15,097 nt of DNA from Sedimentisphaerales bacterium (GTDB lineage: Bacteria; Planctomycetota; Phycisphaerae; Sedimentisphaerales; SG8-4): contig JAFGCA010000143.1 in NCBI GenBank assembly GCA_016932895.1, forward strand, positions 1-15,097. Reading direction: 5' to 3'. The notes beneath the pieces are model-generated. The model saw nothing but the letters and a program-made list of their open reading frames with translations. It searched no databases and was not told the origin of the DNA. Of the stretch, positions 6,826 to 13,466 are shown one piece after another (position 1 is the stretch's first letter; every line of letters starts with the position of its first letter). The position numbers and the translations under genes were made by a program.

Positions 6826-8904
6826 TTAGAATGCGCCAGGTTTTCCGATCTGGCCTGTATAGCCAATGAGATATAAGAACTTCTTGTACTCAAATGTGGG
6901 GATCATCAGTACCTGGGACTGTTCCTTGACCCGTTTGTAATTGGACTGCTCTTGCACTGCCGTATTGTAGCGATCTTCAGCCAACGGGTCGAGTTCAAGC
7001 GTCTCAAAGGTCGGCTTGGCAGGTATTTTTGGTTGGCCTCCAATGATCACATAATCTGTATTGGCATTCACTGAGGATTCAACCACGCCGCCCCACCGTC
7101 TAATCAATGACATGATACGATCTGCCGCATCAGCATCTTCAAAATGGTCACCATCCAGATCAAACGATCCAGCCAGTACAAAACGCTTAGGCTCACCTGC
7201 GGACCAGACCAGGTTGCTAATCGTATCACCAATGGAAACTGGATTGTTTGGATTTGATTTAATAATGCGAGCCATGGAATACTGTTCTGCCACACCCACC
7301 ACTTTGATTTCTGCTTTAAAGGCACGTGTACTCTTACCCATCGCCCCTTTGTCAAAAACTGAGAAGGTCAGGCCTTTGCATGCGTGATCCCTATTGCCTA
7401 CATTAATTCGTACGACACCGGACGTGTTATCCACAAGAATGATCGCACCGTCAGGTTCGTAAGCCTGGGTAGCCAGAGCACGATTATCATCAATCTGCCC
7501 CAAAGCTTCGGCTGCGGAATTTCGTGTTTCCCAGTTTTCATCATTCAATGCTGTAATGAGCGGCTCTACAGCACGAGCATCACCAATCAATCCGAGAACC
7601 TCGGCGGCAGCAATGCGCATTTTCCAGTTCTCATCCTCCAGCTTGGCAATCAGCGGATCTACCGCTTGGAGACCGATAGTCAGTGCCATTTTAGTGCGAT
7701 CAGTATACATGTAGTAAATGGCCTGCTGGGCTGGCCGCATTCTCTCGGTCCCAATCCGATCCAATGCGCGCGTAACTTCAGGATGCAGATCCTCATTCTT
7801 CAGATTGGCAATCAGCGCATCCACAGCTCGATCATTACCAATCTCTTCTAAGGCAGAAACGGCCCACTCGCGGACATCCGAAGCCTCATCCGTCAACGCG
7901 GCAATTAGTGCTTCTACCGCGCGAGCGTCACCAATCGCGCCTAACGCAGAAACGGCCCACTTGCGGACGAGAGAATCTCCATCGTCCTTCAGTGTGTCGA
8001 TCAGCGGCTCTACAGCACGAGCGTCACCGACCTTGTTCAATGCAATGGCGGCATTAAGGCGGACAAGGGAATCTGAATTATTTAGCTCGGCAATATAATC
8101 TTTTACTGTCTTGCGACTGGCCAGGATAGTTACGATGGTACATAAGGTGAGAAAGAGAAAGATAATTGCTACGTTCCGCTGGCTTCTCGGGTATTTCTTT
8201 CTCAAGTGTATCATCGAAACCGATTGTTGGGCTGCTATTGATTTATTGACGCTCGCTTTTCTGTGCCGAAGACGTCCCACAACTATCAGGACCAACCACG
8301 CAATGACTGAGGCAACGAGCATCTGACTTTGAATACCCCGCTCTGGATTTGCGCGGTCAAATATCAGCATCCCATTTGGGAATAGCTCAGATGGAGCCGT
8401 TCGCGTGCCGTACCACTCTCTCAGGATTGACGGACACGCATACACGAACAGCCATCCAGCCGTTACCAGACACACAAGAACGAGGAGCCACCGAGGAAAA
8501 TCGAAAAAGCGTCGGGGGCGCAGGGCAAAGAGCGTAGTGACTGCCGTGCCCAAGAAGAGCCCCCGAAGAAGGTAGGGATAGAGTCGATGCCCCACCTTGT
8601 AGAAGGGATCAAACGTACTCAGGAACTGCCCTAGAAAGAGCGCAGAGGCAGGGATAGCCAGGGTGCAGACAAAGAAGAGAAAACGCCTTTCTGCCACACG
8701 CTCGGGCTGAGTGCGTTGCAGCATCACCAAGCCGATACAGCTGAGCAGAAAATAAAGCCCGAGGAGGTCTACCATCGCGACTGTGGGAAATCCGAATTGA
8801 AATACCTGACTCGAGTACCACAGAAGCGAGAGGGACACAAAGACAAGAGCAAGAAGACTGAGCGCACGATGTCCTGTAGGTGACGGAATCGATTGTTCGG
8901 TCAT
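6826..8904 (-). CDS. Seven-TM protein with HEAT repeats and C-terminal BRCT-like domain
   Basis: 692 residues. Hydrophobic segments lie at about 14-33, 41-63, 75-95, 112-128, 138-157, 193-211 and 244-262. Residues 265-475 hold HEAT/PBS-lyase-type repeats (GDARAVEPLIDTLKDD, VREWAVSALEEIG, MRIAAAEVLGLIG), a protein-interaction scaffold. Residues 485-567 (GAIILVDN, VRINVGNRD, GLTFSVFDKG, NPVSIGDTISNLVW) form a small domain that I recall from planctomycete hypothetical proteins. Residues 573-685 look BRCT-like: KRFVLAGSFD, ADRIMSLIRRWGGVVESSV, NTDYVIIGG, and after an insertion IPTFEYKKFLYLIGY, matching the order of a ligase-type BRCT. Charges in the loops suggest N-in/C-out, placing HEAT and BRCT-like parts outside the cytoplasm. 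The gene is visibly more AT-rich than its neighbours. The start ATG 8904 has only a weak GGAAAG site. Function unknown. Confidence 0.85.
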   Translation of the reverse strand: MTEQSIPSPTGHRALSLLALVFVSLSLLWYSSQVFQFGFPTVAMVDLLGLYFLLSCIGLVMLQRTQPERVAERRFLFFVCTLAIPASALFLGQFLSTFDPFYKVGHRLYPYLLRGLFLGTAVTTLFALRPRRFFDFPRWLLVLVCLVTAGWLFVYACPSILREWYGTRTAPSELFPNGMLIFDRANPERGIQSQMLVASVIAWLVLIVVGRLRHRKASVNKSIAAQQSVSMIHLRKKYPRSQRNVAIIFLFLTLCTIVTILASRKTVKDYIAELNNSDSLVRLNAAIALNKVGDARAVEPLIDTLKDDGDSLVRKWAVSALGAIGDARAVEALIAALTDEASDVREWAVSALEEIGNDRAVDALIANLKNEDLHPEVTRALDRIGTERMRPAQQAIYYMYTDRTKMALTIGLQAVDPLIAKLEDENWKMRIAAAEVLGLIGDARAVEPLITALNDENWETRNSAAEALGQIDDNRALATQAYEPDGAIILVDNTSGVVRINVGNRDHACKGLTFSVFDKGAMGKSTRAFKAEIKVVGVAEQYSMARIIKSNPNNPVSIGDTISNLVWSAGEPKRFVLAGSFDLDGDHFEDADAADRIMSLIRRWGGVVESSVNANTDYVIIGGQPKIPAKPTFETLELDPLAEDRYNTAVQEQSNYKRVKEQSQVLMIPTFEYKKFLYLIGYTGQIGKPGAF

Positions 8905-8963
8905 TTCGTACTGCTTTCCGCTGCCGTTCGTGGCAGCCCAACATAATACTCTATGGTTTCCGT

Positions 8964-8992
8964 ATCATAACGAACACCGATCAGCTTGACAA
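8964..8992 (-). promoter_or_regulatory. Sigma-70-type promoter of the HEAT/BRCT-like gene
   Basis: On the minus strand TTGTCA (8992-8987) and TATGAT (8969-8964) are separated by 17 bases, one mismatch from consensus in each hexamer. Transcription would begin near 8957, 53 bases before ATG 8904. Confidence 0.7.
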
Positions 8993-9235
8993 GGGTATTC
9001 TCTCGCATTACACTTGATTGTTAACCGGATAACGTGAATATCGTGGTGATATACAGGGAGCAAAGGGGTCAGGCTTTTTATTTTGTTGTTTTTCGTTTTC
9101 TCCACTCCCCTTTCGTCCGGTTGCCTTGCTTGCGTTCGTCGGTCAGAGCCCGATAGGCTCCGGCCGTGCAAGGGCTGATCTTGGCTGCTCGTCGGCGGAA
9201 TCATCGCATCAACGACTCGCTACCGCACACAATTC

Positions 9236-9258
9236 GCATGGGCTAAAGCCCATCCTAC
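9236..9258. repeat. Single palindromic arm of the 289-360 repeat family
   Basis: ATGGGCTAAAGCCCATCC with the same flanking GC and TAC as the arms at 289-311 and 338-360. It occurs here alone, in non-coding DNA. Confidence 0.85.
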
Positions 9259-9387
9259 TTGTTGTACCGTTTCCGGCCGTCGGTCTCACGCCGGCGGCTT
9301 TGTCCCGTTGCCGTTGTCATTCTACCGTCCCAAAGCACGCACAAATCTCGCGGTCCGTGGCTTGGGGCCCGTGAGACGTGACACGTC

Positions 9388-9415
9388 CTGGATTTCTGCC
9401 TGCGCGGGAATGACA
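9388..9415. repeat. CCTGCGCGGGAATGACA-type interspersed repeat
   Basis: The stretch reads CTGGATTTCTG followed by CCTGCGCGGGAATGACA. It resembles a short repeat often seen between genes in unrelated bacteria (GGATTCCCGC...GCGGGAATGAC). It is partly self-complementary around CCTGCGCGGG. Only one copy is in the window. Confidence 0.5.
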
Positions 9416-9470
9416 AAGTCCAATCCGTATCCATCGCGTGTAAATCAGCGTCCAATAGGGTTCTATCCGC

Positions 9471-9490
9471 GTTCATCGGCGTTCATCGGC
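9471..9490. repeat. Tandem 10-bp repeat GTTCATCGGC x2
   Basis: Two exact adjacent copies of GTTCATCGGC, followed by GGTTTG. With the preceding ATCAGCGTCC and TCTATCC this resembles a common interspersed repeat pattern in environmental genomes; that link is from memory. Confidence 0.6.
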
Positions 9491-9576
9491 GGTTTGACAT
9501 CCGTGAAGCGGGACGGATCGTCGCGACCGCCTTTCTCGGTGTTCTCTGAGACCTCTGTGGCACAACGTTCAGATCA

Positions 9577-9603
9577 GCATGGGCAACAAGTTGCCCATCC
9601 TAC
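9577..9603. repeat. Variant palindromic arm (ATGGGCAACAAGTTGCCCAT)
   Basis: A 27-base palindrome with the same GC and CCTAC flanks as the arms at 289-311 and 9236-9258. The central part is changed from GGCTAAAGCC to GGCAACAAGTTGCC, with pairing kept by compensating changes. This suggests that the folded shape is maintained. Confidence 0.8.
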
Positions 9604-9655
9604 AGCTACTCATCTACCCATCTACCCTTCTACTGCCCGTACGGGCACTTTTTCC

Positions 9656-9684
9656 TTGACGGGCGGGGCGATGTCTGGTATTTA
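9656..9684 (+). promoter_or_regulatory. Promoter-like element in front of the direct-repeat array
   Basis: TTGACG (9656-9661), 17 bases, then TATTTA (9679-9684), with TCTGG just before the -10. The spacer matches that of the GLUG gene promoter at 11 of 17 positions, mainly GGCGGG at one end and TCTGG at the other. It points toward the repeat array. No good gene start follows, so it would drive a non-coding RNA or is part of a repeat. Confidence 0.45.
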
Positions 9685-9914
9685 CAGAACCAAGATGTGA
9701 TCGTTAGACTGGAAGTGAGAAACGACAGATCATGGTTCGCGAAGGAGACATTCCAGTCGATTCCGCTCGCGGGCGATTCCTGGTCCGGGGTGTGCGAGGA
9801 CTCGGCTTTGCGTATTTTCCGCAAGGTGCGCCCCGGCCGAAAGGCACCGATGCGTCCGCCATCGGCAAGCTCGCGCTTGCCGCTGTCACCCGGGGACCGG
9901 GAGCCGGAAACGAC
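9685..9914. other. GC-rich non-coding leader before the repeat array
   Basis: A reading frame from ATG 9732 is open on the plus strand but has no ribosome site and crosses the array and the anti-sigma gene antisense, so I do not call it. A small palindrome AAGCTCGCGCTT lies near 9868-9879. Nothing else is recognised. Confidence 0.4.
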
Positions 9915-10318
9915 AAACAAAGCCAATTTCGACCGCCGGGCGCGCCAAACGAACCCAATCTCCCCCGTTCTGGGCCAGAGACGAGAGTGGCGCGAGAAAA
10001 CAAAGCCAATCTCTTTGGGCGGGACGAGGAGTTGGTGGGCACGGCCCGTCCGGCGGCGTGGTCGCGCAAATGGGGAGGGCCCGGAATGTCAAACAAACCC
10101 AATCTTCCTCCTATCCGGCGCAGGAACGGGACTGGGGAACAAAAACAAAGCCAATCCGTGTCGGCCGAGGCCCCGGCGTTGGGGATCAGGCGGGAATATC
10201 AAACGAACCCAGTTTTGGCGCCGGCCCCGCCCGGTCCGGAGAGACAGAATGTCAAACGAACCCAATTTGCTGGTTTTTGGGCGAAGAATGAGGTCGCGAT
10301 GAAAAACGAAGCCAAATT
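9915..10318. repeat. Array of eight 14-bp direct repeats AAACRAAsCCAAT with variable GC-rich spacers
   Basis: Copies begin at about 9915, 9947, 9998, 10091, 10143, 10201, 10254 and 10304. Two forms occur: AAACRAAGCCAAT (copies 1, 3, 5, 8) and AAACRAACCCAAT (copies 2, 4, 6, 7; copy 6 has CCCAGT). They alternate almost perfectly. Starts are 32 to 93 bases apart. Spacers are partly conserved: GGAATGTC or GAATATC comes just before the CCC-form in copies 4, 6 and 7, and a GGGCCAGAGACGAG-like stretch comes before the GCC-form in copies 3, 5 and 8. In any frame the array gives short peptides such as KQSQF, NEPNL or QTNPI, which I have seen as spurious proteins in planctomycete annotations. It is not a CRISPR: repeats are too short and spacing too irregular. 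It begins just downstream of the anti-sigma gene. Confidence 0.85.
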
Positions 10319-10361
10319 GGGGCTTGAAGGCTGCTTCGGCAGAGCTCGCGGGGGGTGGGGC

Positions 10362-11408
10362 TTACGGAGCGAGGAAGGTGTCGGCGTCGCAGGAGGGGTA
10401 TTCCCGGCCCTGGACTTTGGAGCCGCAGGACATGTCCTGGATGGTGTAGATGTCGTCGTCGGAGAGGCGGGATCTCCGCCCGCGGACGAATTCCACGGAG
10501 CCGTCGTAGAGCAGCAGGTTCTGGCCGCGACTGTCGTGGTTGCGGCTGTTGGACCTCATGAGCTCCTTGCACAGCTCGATGCTCGGCGGCGACGAGTGGT
10601 CGGCCGGGAGCCTCTCGCACAGGGGATTCAGATCGGCCATCAACACCCGCTTTTGCAGCAGGCCGGGCTCCGTCGCCTGCGGGCAGCGAACGCGGATGCT
10701 GAAATGGATGTAATCGCGACCGGGGAAATCGTTGTACCGGTCTATGTCCAGGGAATCGACATCCACTTGGCGGCCCGCCATTCTGGCGGGGCAGAGAAAC
10801 AGGCTCGGCTTGACATAGCGTTTGTTGACCAGCAGCCAAGCCCGGCGGGTATTCGAATGGTTCTCCCGCCCCTGATAGCCGACTTTCCACCAAGGGCTTC
10901 CCTGGCTGACGGGCACGGCCGGCAGTACGCCGTCGTGATCGGCAACGTAGCTCGAGACCCCGTCGTAGATGCCGACGAGGCGCTGGCCGCAACGAGCCTG
11001 CCACTGCTTCTGCCGCATCATCCCGACGGCGGGAAACAAGCCGCTCAGGATCAGAACGATGACAGCCGCCACCGCCGCCACTTCGCCCCAGTTACGCAAG
11101 AATGGAATGCGAAGCGTCACCCCACCGGATCGCTCGGCCGCCAGCAGCTCTTCCAGACGACCCGGGCCGAATTCGGTCTGGGCCTGCTCTCTCAGCCTCT
11201 GGACCGTGCCCTCGACCAACTCGTCCGGGCAGAGTTCCGGCTCCAGGCTTTCCAGGGGAGAGAGAGCAGTTTTCAAGGAGAGATGGAGTTCGGCGGCTTC
11301 CCGGTTGGTGGCCAGCAGTCGTTCGGCTTCGGCGGTCTGGTGCTCGGATGTCAGCTCAAAGGAGTAGTCAAAGACCAATTGCTTCTGTTCATCCGTCAGC
11401 GGTGTCAT
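10362..11408 (-). CDS. Membrane anti-sigma-like protein with pseudopilin-like outer domain
   Basis: 348 residues. Its ATG (11408-11406) overlaps the sigma-factor stop as ATGA, so the two are translationally coupled, the usual arrangement for an ECF sigma factor and its regulator. Residues 1-105 are acidic and helical (TDEQKQLVFDYSFELT, ERLLATNREAAELH) and would face the cytoplasm and hold the sigma factor; no HxxxCxxC zinc motif is present. One membrane segment lies at about 109-127 (VAAVAAVIVLILSGLFPAVG). The outer part has CGQRLVGIYDGVSSYVADHDGVLP and a late HDSRGQNLLLYDGSVEFV, which resemble the start and the H-x-DG motif of planctomycete DUF1559-type pseudopilin domains. The anti-sigma role is inferred from position and topology. 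The gene could be a sensor that responds to cell-surface conditions. Confidence 0.75.
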   Translation of the reverse strand: MTPLTDEQKQLVFDYSFELTSEHQTAEAERLLATNREAAELHLSLKTALSPLESLEPELCPDELVEGTVQRLREQAQTEFGPGRLEELLAAERSGGVTLRIPFLRNWGEVAAVAAVIVLILSGLFPAVGMMRQKQWQARCGQRLVGIYDGVSSYVADHDGVLPAVPVSQGSPWWKVGYQGRENHSNTRRAWLLVNKRYVKPSLFLCPARMAGRQVDVDSLDIDRYNDFPGRDYIHFSIRVRCPQATEPGLLQKRVLMADLNPLCERLPADHSSPPSIELCKELMRSNSRNHDSRGQNLLLYDGSVEFVRGRRSRLSDDDIYTIQDMSCGSKVQGREYPSCDADTFLAP

Positions 11409-12016
11409 TTGACCTCTTTACTCCCCGCAAAAGCCTTCCAATCCTTCGCAAAACGAGCTACGGCTGTATGTAGCCTGCTTTTCACTGTCCCTATGGGTAT
11501 ACCCAAAACCTCGGCCATTTGTTTATAGGAAAATTTGTTAAAGTAGGCCAAAATTAATATTTCGCGGAGGCTCTCCGGCATATTCGCTATAACCTGTTGC
11601 ACCCGCTCGGCCGTCTCGCCGCGCTCCACCTCGTCGTAGGGGAGGGTATTATCGGAGCTAAGGGTATCGAGCATCTCGTCGAACGACATGTCCTGGGCCT
11701 CGGAAATGGTCCCGATGGCCACGGCGCTGGTGCGTTGCGCTTTGCGCAGGGCATCCTTGGCCTTGTTGGCGGCGATGGTGAAGAGCCACGGCCGCAGCGG
11801 CCGGCTCATATCAAAGCTGCCCCGGCTGGTAAACAGTTGGAGAAAGGTCTCTTGAAAGACGTCCTCAACAAGATCGGGCTGGTTGAGAAACTGCTTGAGA
11901 AATGCGTAGAGACCGTTCCGGTAGCGGCCGACGATCTCGCGAAAGGCCGTCTCGTCGCCCTGCATGTAACGCTGCAGTAACTCCGCGTCGCTGACTTTGT
12001 CAAAAGCTGGTTTCAT
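11405..12016 (-). CDS. ECF-family RNA polymerase sigma factor
   Basis: 203 residues. Region 2 covers about 24-92 (FREIVGRYRNGLYAFL, DLVEDVFQETFLQLF, RPWLFTIAANKAKDALR) and binds core polymerase and the -10 element. Region 4 covers about 135-190 (MPESLREILILAYFNKFSYKQMAEVLGIP, GTVKSRLHTAV), a helix-turn-helix for the -35 element. I start at ATG 12016, with GAAGG just upstream and TATAAT at 12046-12041. The frame is open further, to 12151, but that would cross the promoter. The linker between regions 2 and 4 is rather long (about 40 residues) and acidic. The stop overlaps the start of the anti-sigma-like gene by four bases. Target genes are not evident from the window. Confidence 0.93.
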   Translation of the reverse strand: MKPAFDKVSDAELLQRYMQGDETAFREIVGRYRNGLYAFLKQFLNQPDLVEDVFQETFLQLFTSRGSFDMSRPLRPWLFTIAANKAKDALRKAQRTSAVAIGTISEAQDMSFDEMLDTLSSDNTLPYDEVERGETAERVQQVIANMPESLREILILAYFNKFSYKQMAEVLGIPIGTVKSRLHTAVARFAKDWKAFAGSKEVK

Positions 12017-12040
12017 ACACGCCTTCGTAAGCAACGAAGT

Positions 12041-12069
12041 ATTATAAAGGAGAAATCGCCCAATGGAAA
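12041..12069 (-). promoter_or_regulatory. Promoter of the sigma/anti-sigma operon
   Basis: On the minus strand TTTCCA (12069-12064), 17 bases, then a perfect TATAAT (12046-12041). Transcription would begin near 12034, giving an 18-base leader before ATG 12016. The -35 matches consensus at four of six positions. It looks like a housekeeping rather than an ECF-type promoter, so autoregulation is not shown. Confidence 0.6.
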
Positions 12070-12311
12070 CCCCATTGGCCAGCCCCACGGGGCCCGTAGC
12101 CTCGGGCCACCGGCCGCACCGCGCCATGCGGGCGACACAGCCCTCGATCACGCCGAACCCATCTGCGGTCCCACCCGAAAAAGAAACGGGTACTCACATC
12201 CGCCACAAGCGGCAGTCCATCCCCTGCGTGAGCTTGCCCTCCACGATCTCAGGCAATCCCCCGGCCTGCAAACCGGTCCGCCGAGGGCACTCAGTTCGCC
12301 CGCCCTGCCTG

Positions 12312-13049
12312 TCACGCCGGGCTGCCGAAGGCCTGGCGAGCGTTTTCCAGCGACTCCATATCGCCGATATCAAACCACGTACCATCCAGGAGACATCCGT
12401 AGACCGGCTCGACGGTGCACAGCCAGGAGGCAAACTCCCCCGTGGTGTCCATGCCGTGCCCCGCTTCGGCGTATTCGCGGACGCGGGTGCGGATCGACGT
12501 GCCGTAGACGTAGATGCACACCGAAACCATCGTCGTGGCCGGGCTGGCCGGCTTCTCTATCATCGCCGTGACGCGGCCCTCCGGCGTCCGTTCTACTGTC
12601 GCATACAGCCGGGCCAGATCGATGTTCTTCACGTCGCGAATCGCGATCGAATTGCCATGCTCGCGGTAGCTCGCCAGCAGCGGCTCGAGATCGAAGGCAA
12701 AGATGTTGTCCCCCCCCACCACCAGGACGTCCGGATCGCCGTTCATGTGATCCAGCGCGAAGGCGATGTCTCCCACGGCTCCGCGCCGGTCCTCGTTGCA
12801 GGTCGTGCCGTCATTCAGCAGACGGATCGGCGTCGAGCGCTTCTCGGCGGTGCGCCACGTCTCGAAGTCGGCGGCGAACCGCTCGTTACAGACCACGACG
12901 ATCTCATCGACGTCGGAGAGCGTTTCGATCTTGTCGATGATGTGGTCGATGATGGGCCGGCCGGCCACGTCGATCAGCGGCTTGGCCGTGTTGTCCGTAA
13001 GAGGTCTAAGTCTCGTTCCGAATCCGGCTGCGAGGACGATCGCTTTCAT
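12312..13049 (-). CDS. Sugar-phosphate nucleotidyltransferase
   Basis: 245 residues, the usual length of a single-domain enzyme that joins an NTP and a sugar (or polyol) phosphate to give an NDP-sugar and pyrophosphate. Seen motifs: the nucleotide loop AAGFGTRLRPLT (7-18), K23-P, NDGTTCNEDRRGAVGD (79-94), the metal-binding GGDN (112-115), EKP (165-167) and GTWFDIGD (223-230). There is no C-terminal left-handed beta-helix, so it is not a complete GlmU. The start ATG 13049 has AGGGAG five to ten bases upstream. Substrate cannot be fixed from sequence; glucose-1-phosphate, mannose-1-phosphate or another phosphate are all possible. It lies upstream of the sigma gene on the same strand, with 295 bases between and a separate promoter there, and is divergent from a phosphatase gene. 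Confidence 0.9.
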   Translation of the reverse strand: MKAIVLAAGFGTRLRPLTDNTAKPLIDVAGRPIIDHIIDKIETLSDVDEIVVVCNERFAADFETWRTAEKRSTPIRLLNDGTTCNEDRRGAVGDIAFALDHMNGDPDVLVVGGDNIFAFDLEPLLASYREHGNSIAIRDVKNIDLARLYATVERTPEGRVTAMIEKPASPATTMVSVCIYVYGTSIRTRVREYAEAGHGMDTTGEFASWLCTVEPVYGCLLDGTWFDIGDMESLENARQAFGSPA

Positions 13050-13466
13050 TTATCTCCCTTTGTTTTCCAAAAACACCAAATCTACCTGCCTACCCCCTGC
13101 GACGATACCGTGCCGGGCCAATCCGTCCATCACCCCGCGCGATCCATCAACTCATGGCAGAGGCAAAACCTTATGGCAGAGAGGGTTAGCTCCACAACAA
13201 GTCCAGGAAATCTGAGACGGCCGCCGCGCAGGCAGCCAGCGAAGCCCCCGGACCTAACGAAATCACGCACCTTCTCTACCGGCAACGCCCGCCGATGTCA
13301 ACCCGGAAGCCTGAATTCGGCAGAGGCGGGCCGCGCTACGCGAGGGTTGCCGGCGGCGCCGGGTTGCGGTAGCATGGCCCGGCGGGGGCATGGCCGCCGG
13401 TTTCGCAGGTGGCCAAGGGCACAGAAAGAAAGGGTCGTCAACGGCGACGTCGGGCAGACGGGAAAG
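13050..13466. other. Intergenic region between divergent nucleotidyltransferase and phosphatase genes
   Basis: 417 bases. It holds the AGGGAG ribosome site of the nucleotidyltransferase gene and a pair of ATGGCAGAG repeats at 13154-13181. The right half is GC-rich, with CGGCGGCGCCGGG near 13348-13360. The frame of the phosphatase gene stays open through here, but the residues are Arg/Pro-rich and not family-like. I found no convincing promoter for either gene. Confidence 0.4.
13154..13181. repeat. Direct repeat ATGGCAGAG x2
   Basis: Two exact copies of ATGGCAGAG start 19 bases apart (13154 and 13173), the second followed by AGGGTTAG. The sequence GGCAGAGGCAAAACC between them resembles a short dispersed motif I recall from related genomes; that is from memory only. 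Confidence 0.45.

Larger units (their letters stand above)
8993..9655. other. Non-coding stretch packed with short dispersed repeats
   Basis: No convincing gene is seen on either strand. The stretch contains a GGGGTCAGGC-type sequence near 9065-9074 followed by an AT-rich tail, a palindromic arm at 9236-9258, a CCTGCGCGGGAATGACA repeat ending at 9415, a tandem GTTCATCGGC pair at 9471-9490, a TTCTCTGAGACCTCTGTGG stretch near 9542-9560, a second palindromic arm at 9577-9603, and a CTACTCATCTACCCATCTAC run after 9606. Several of these resemble interspersed repeats I have met in other environmental genomes; that recognition is from memory. Confidence 0.6.

Noticed and set aside
8965..9204. Minus-strand frame of 79 codons upstream of the HEAT gene
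   Set aside because: It overlaps the promoter at 8964-8992 and a GGGGTCAGGC-type repeat, lacks a ribosome site and has low-complexity composition.
9915..10318. CRISPR array
   Set aside because: Repeats are only about 14 bases, copy spacing varies from 32 to 93 bases, spacers share sequence, and no cas gene is present.
9732..11528. Long plus-strand reading frame of about 600 codons
   Set aside because: It crosses the direct-repeat array and runs antisense to the anti-sigma gene, which has clear features and coupling. No ribosome site precedes its ATG. The openness is due to high GC and the repeat composition.
12063..13466. Upstream extension of the phosphatase frame
   Set aside because: The frame is open but antisense to the nucleotidyltransferase gene, and the added residues are Arg/Pro-rich and unlike the family. 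The phosphatase fits the family length from GTG 13467.
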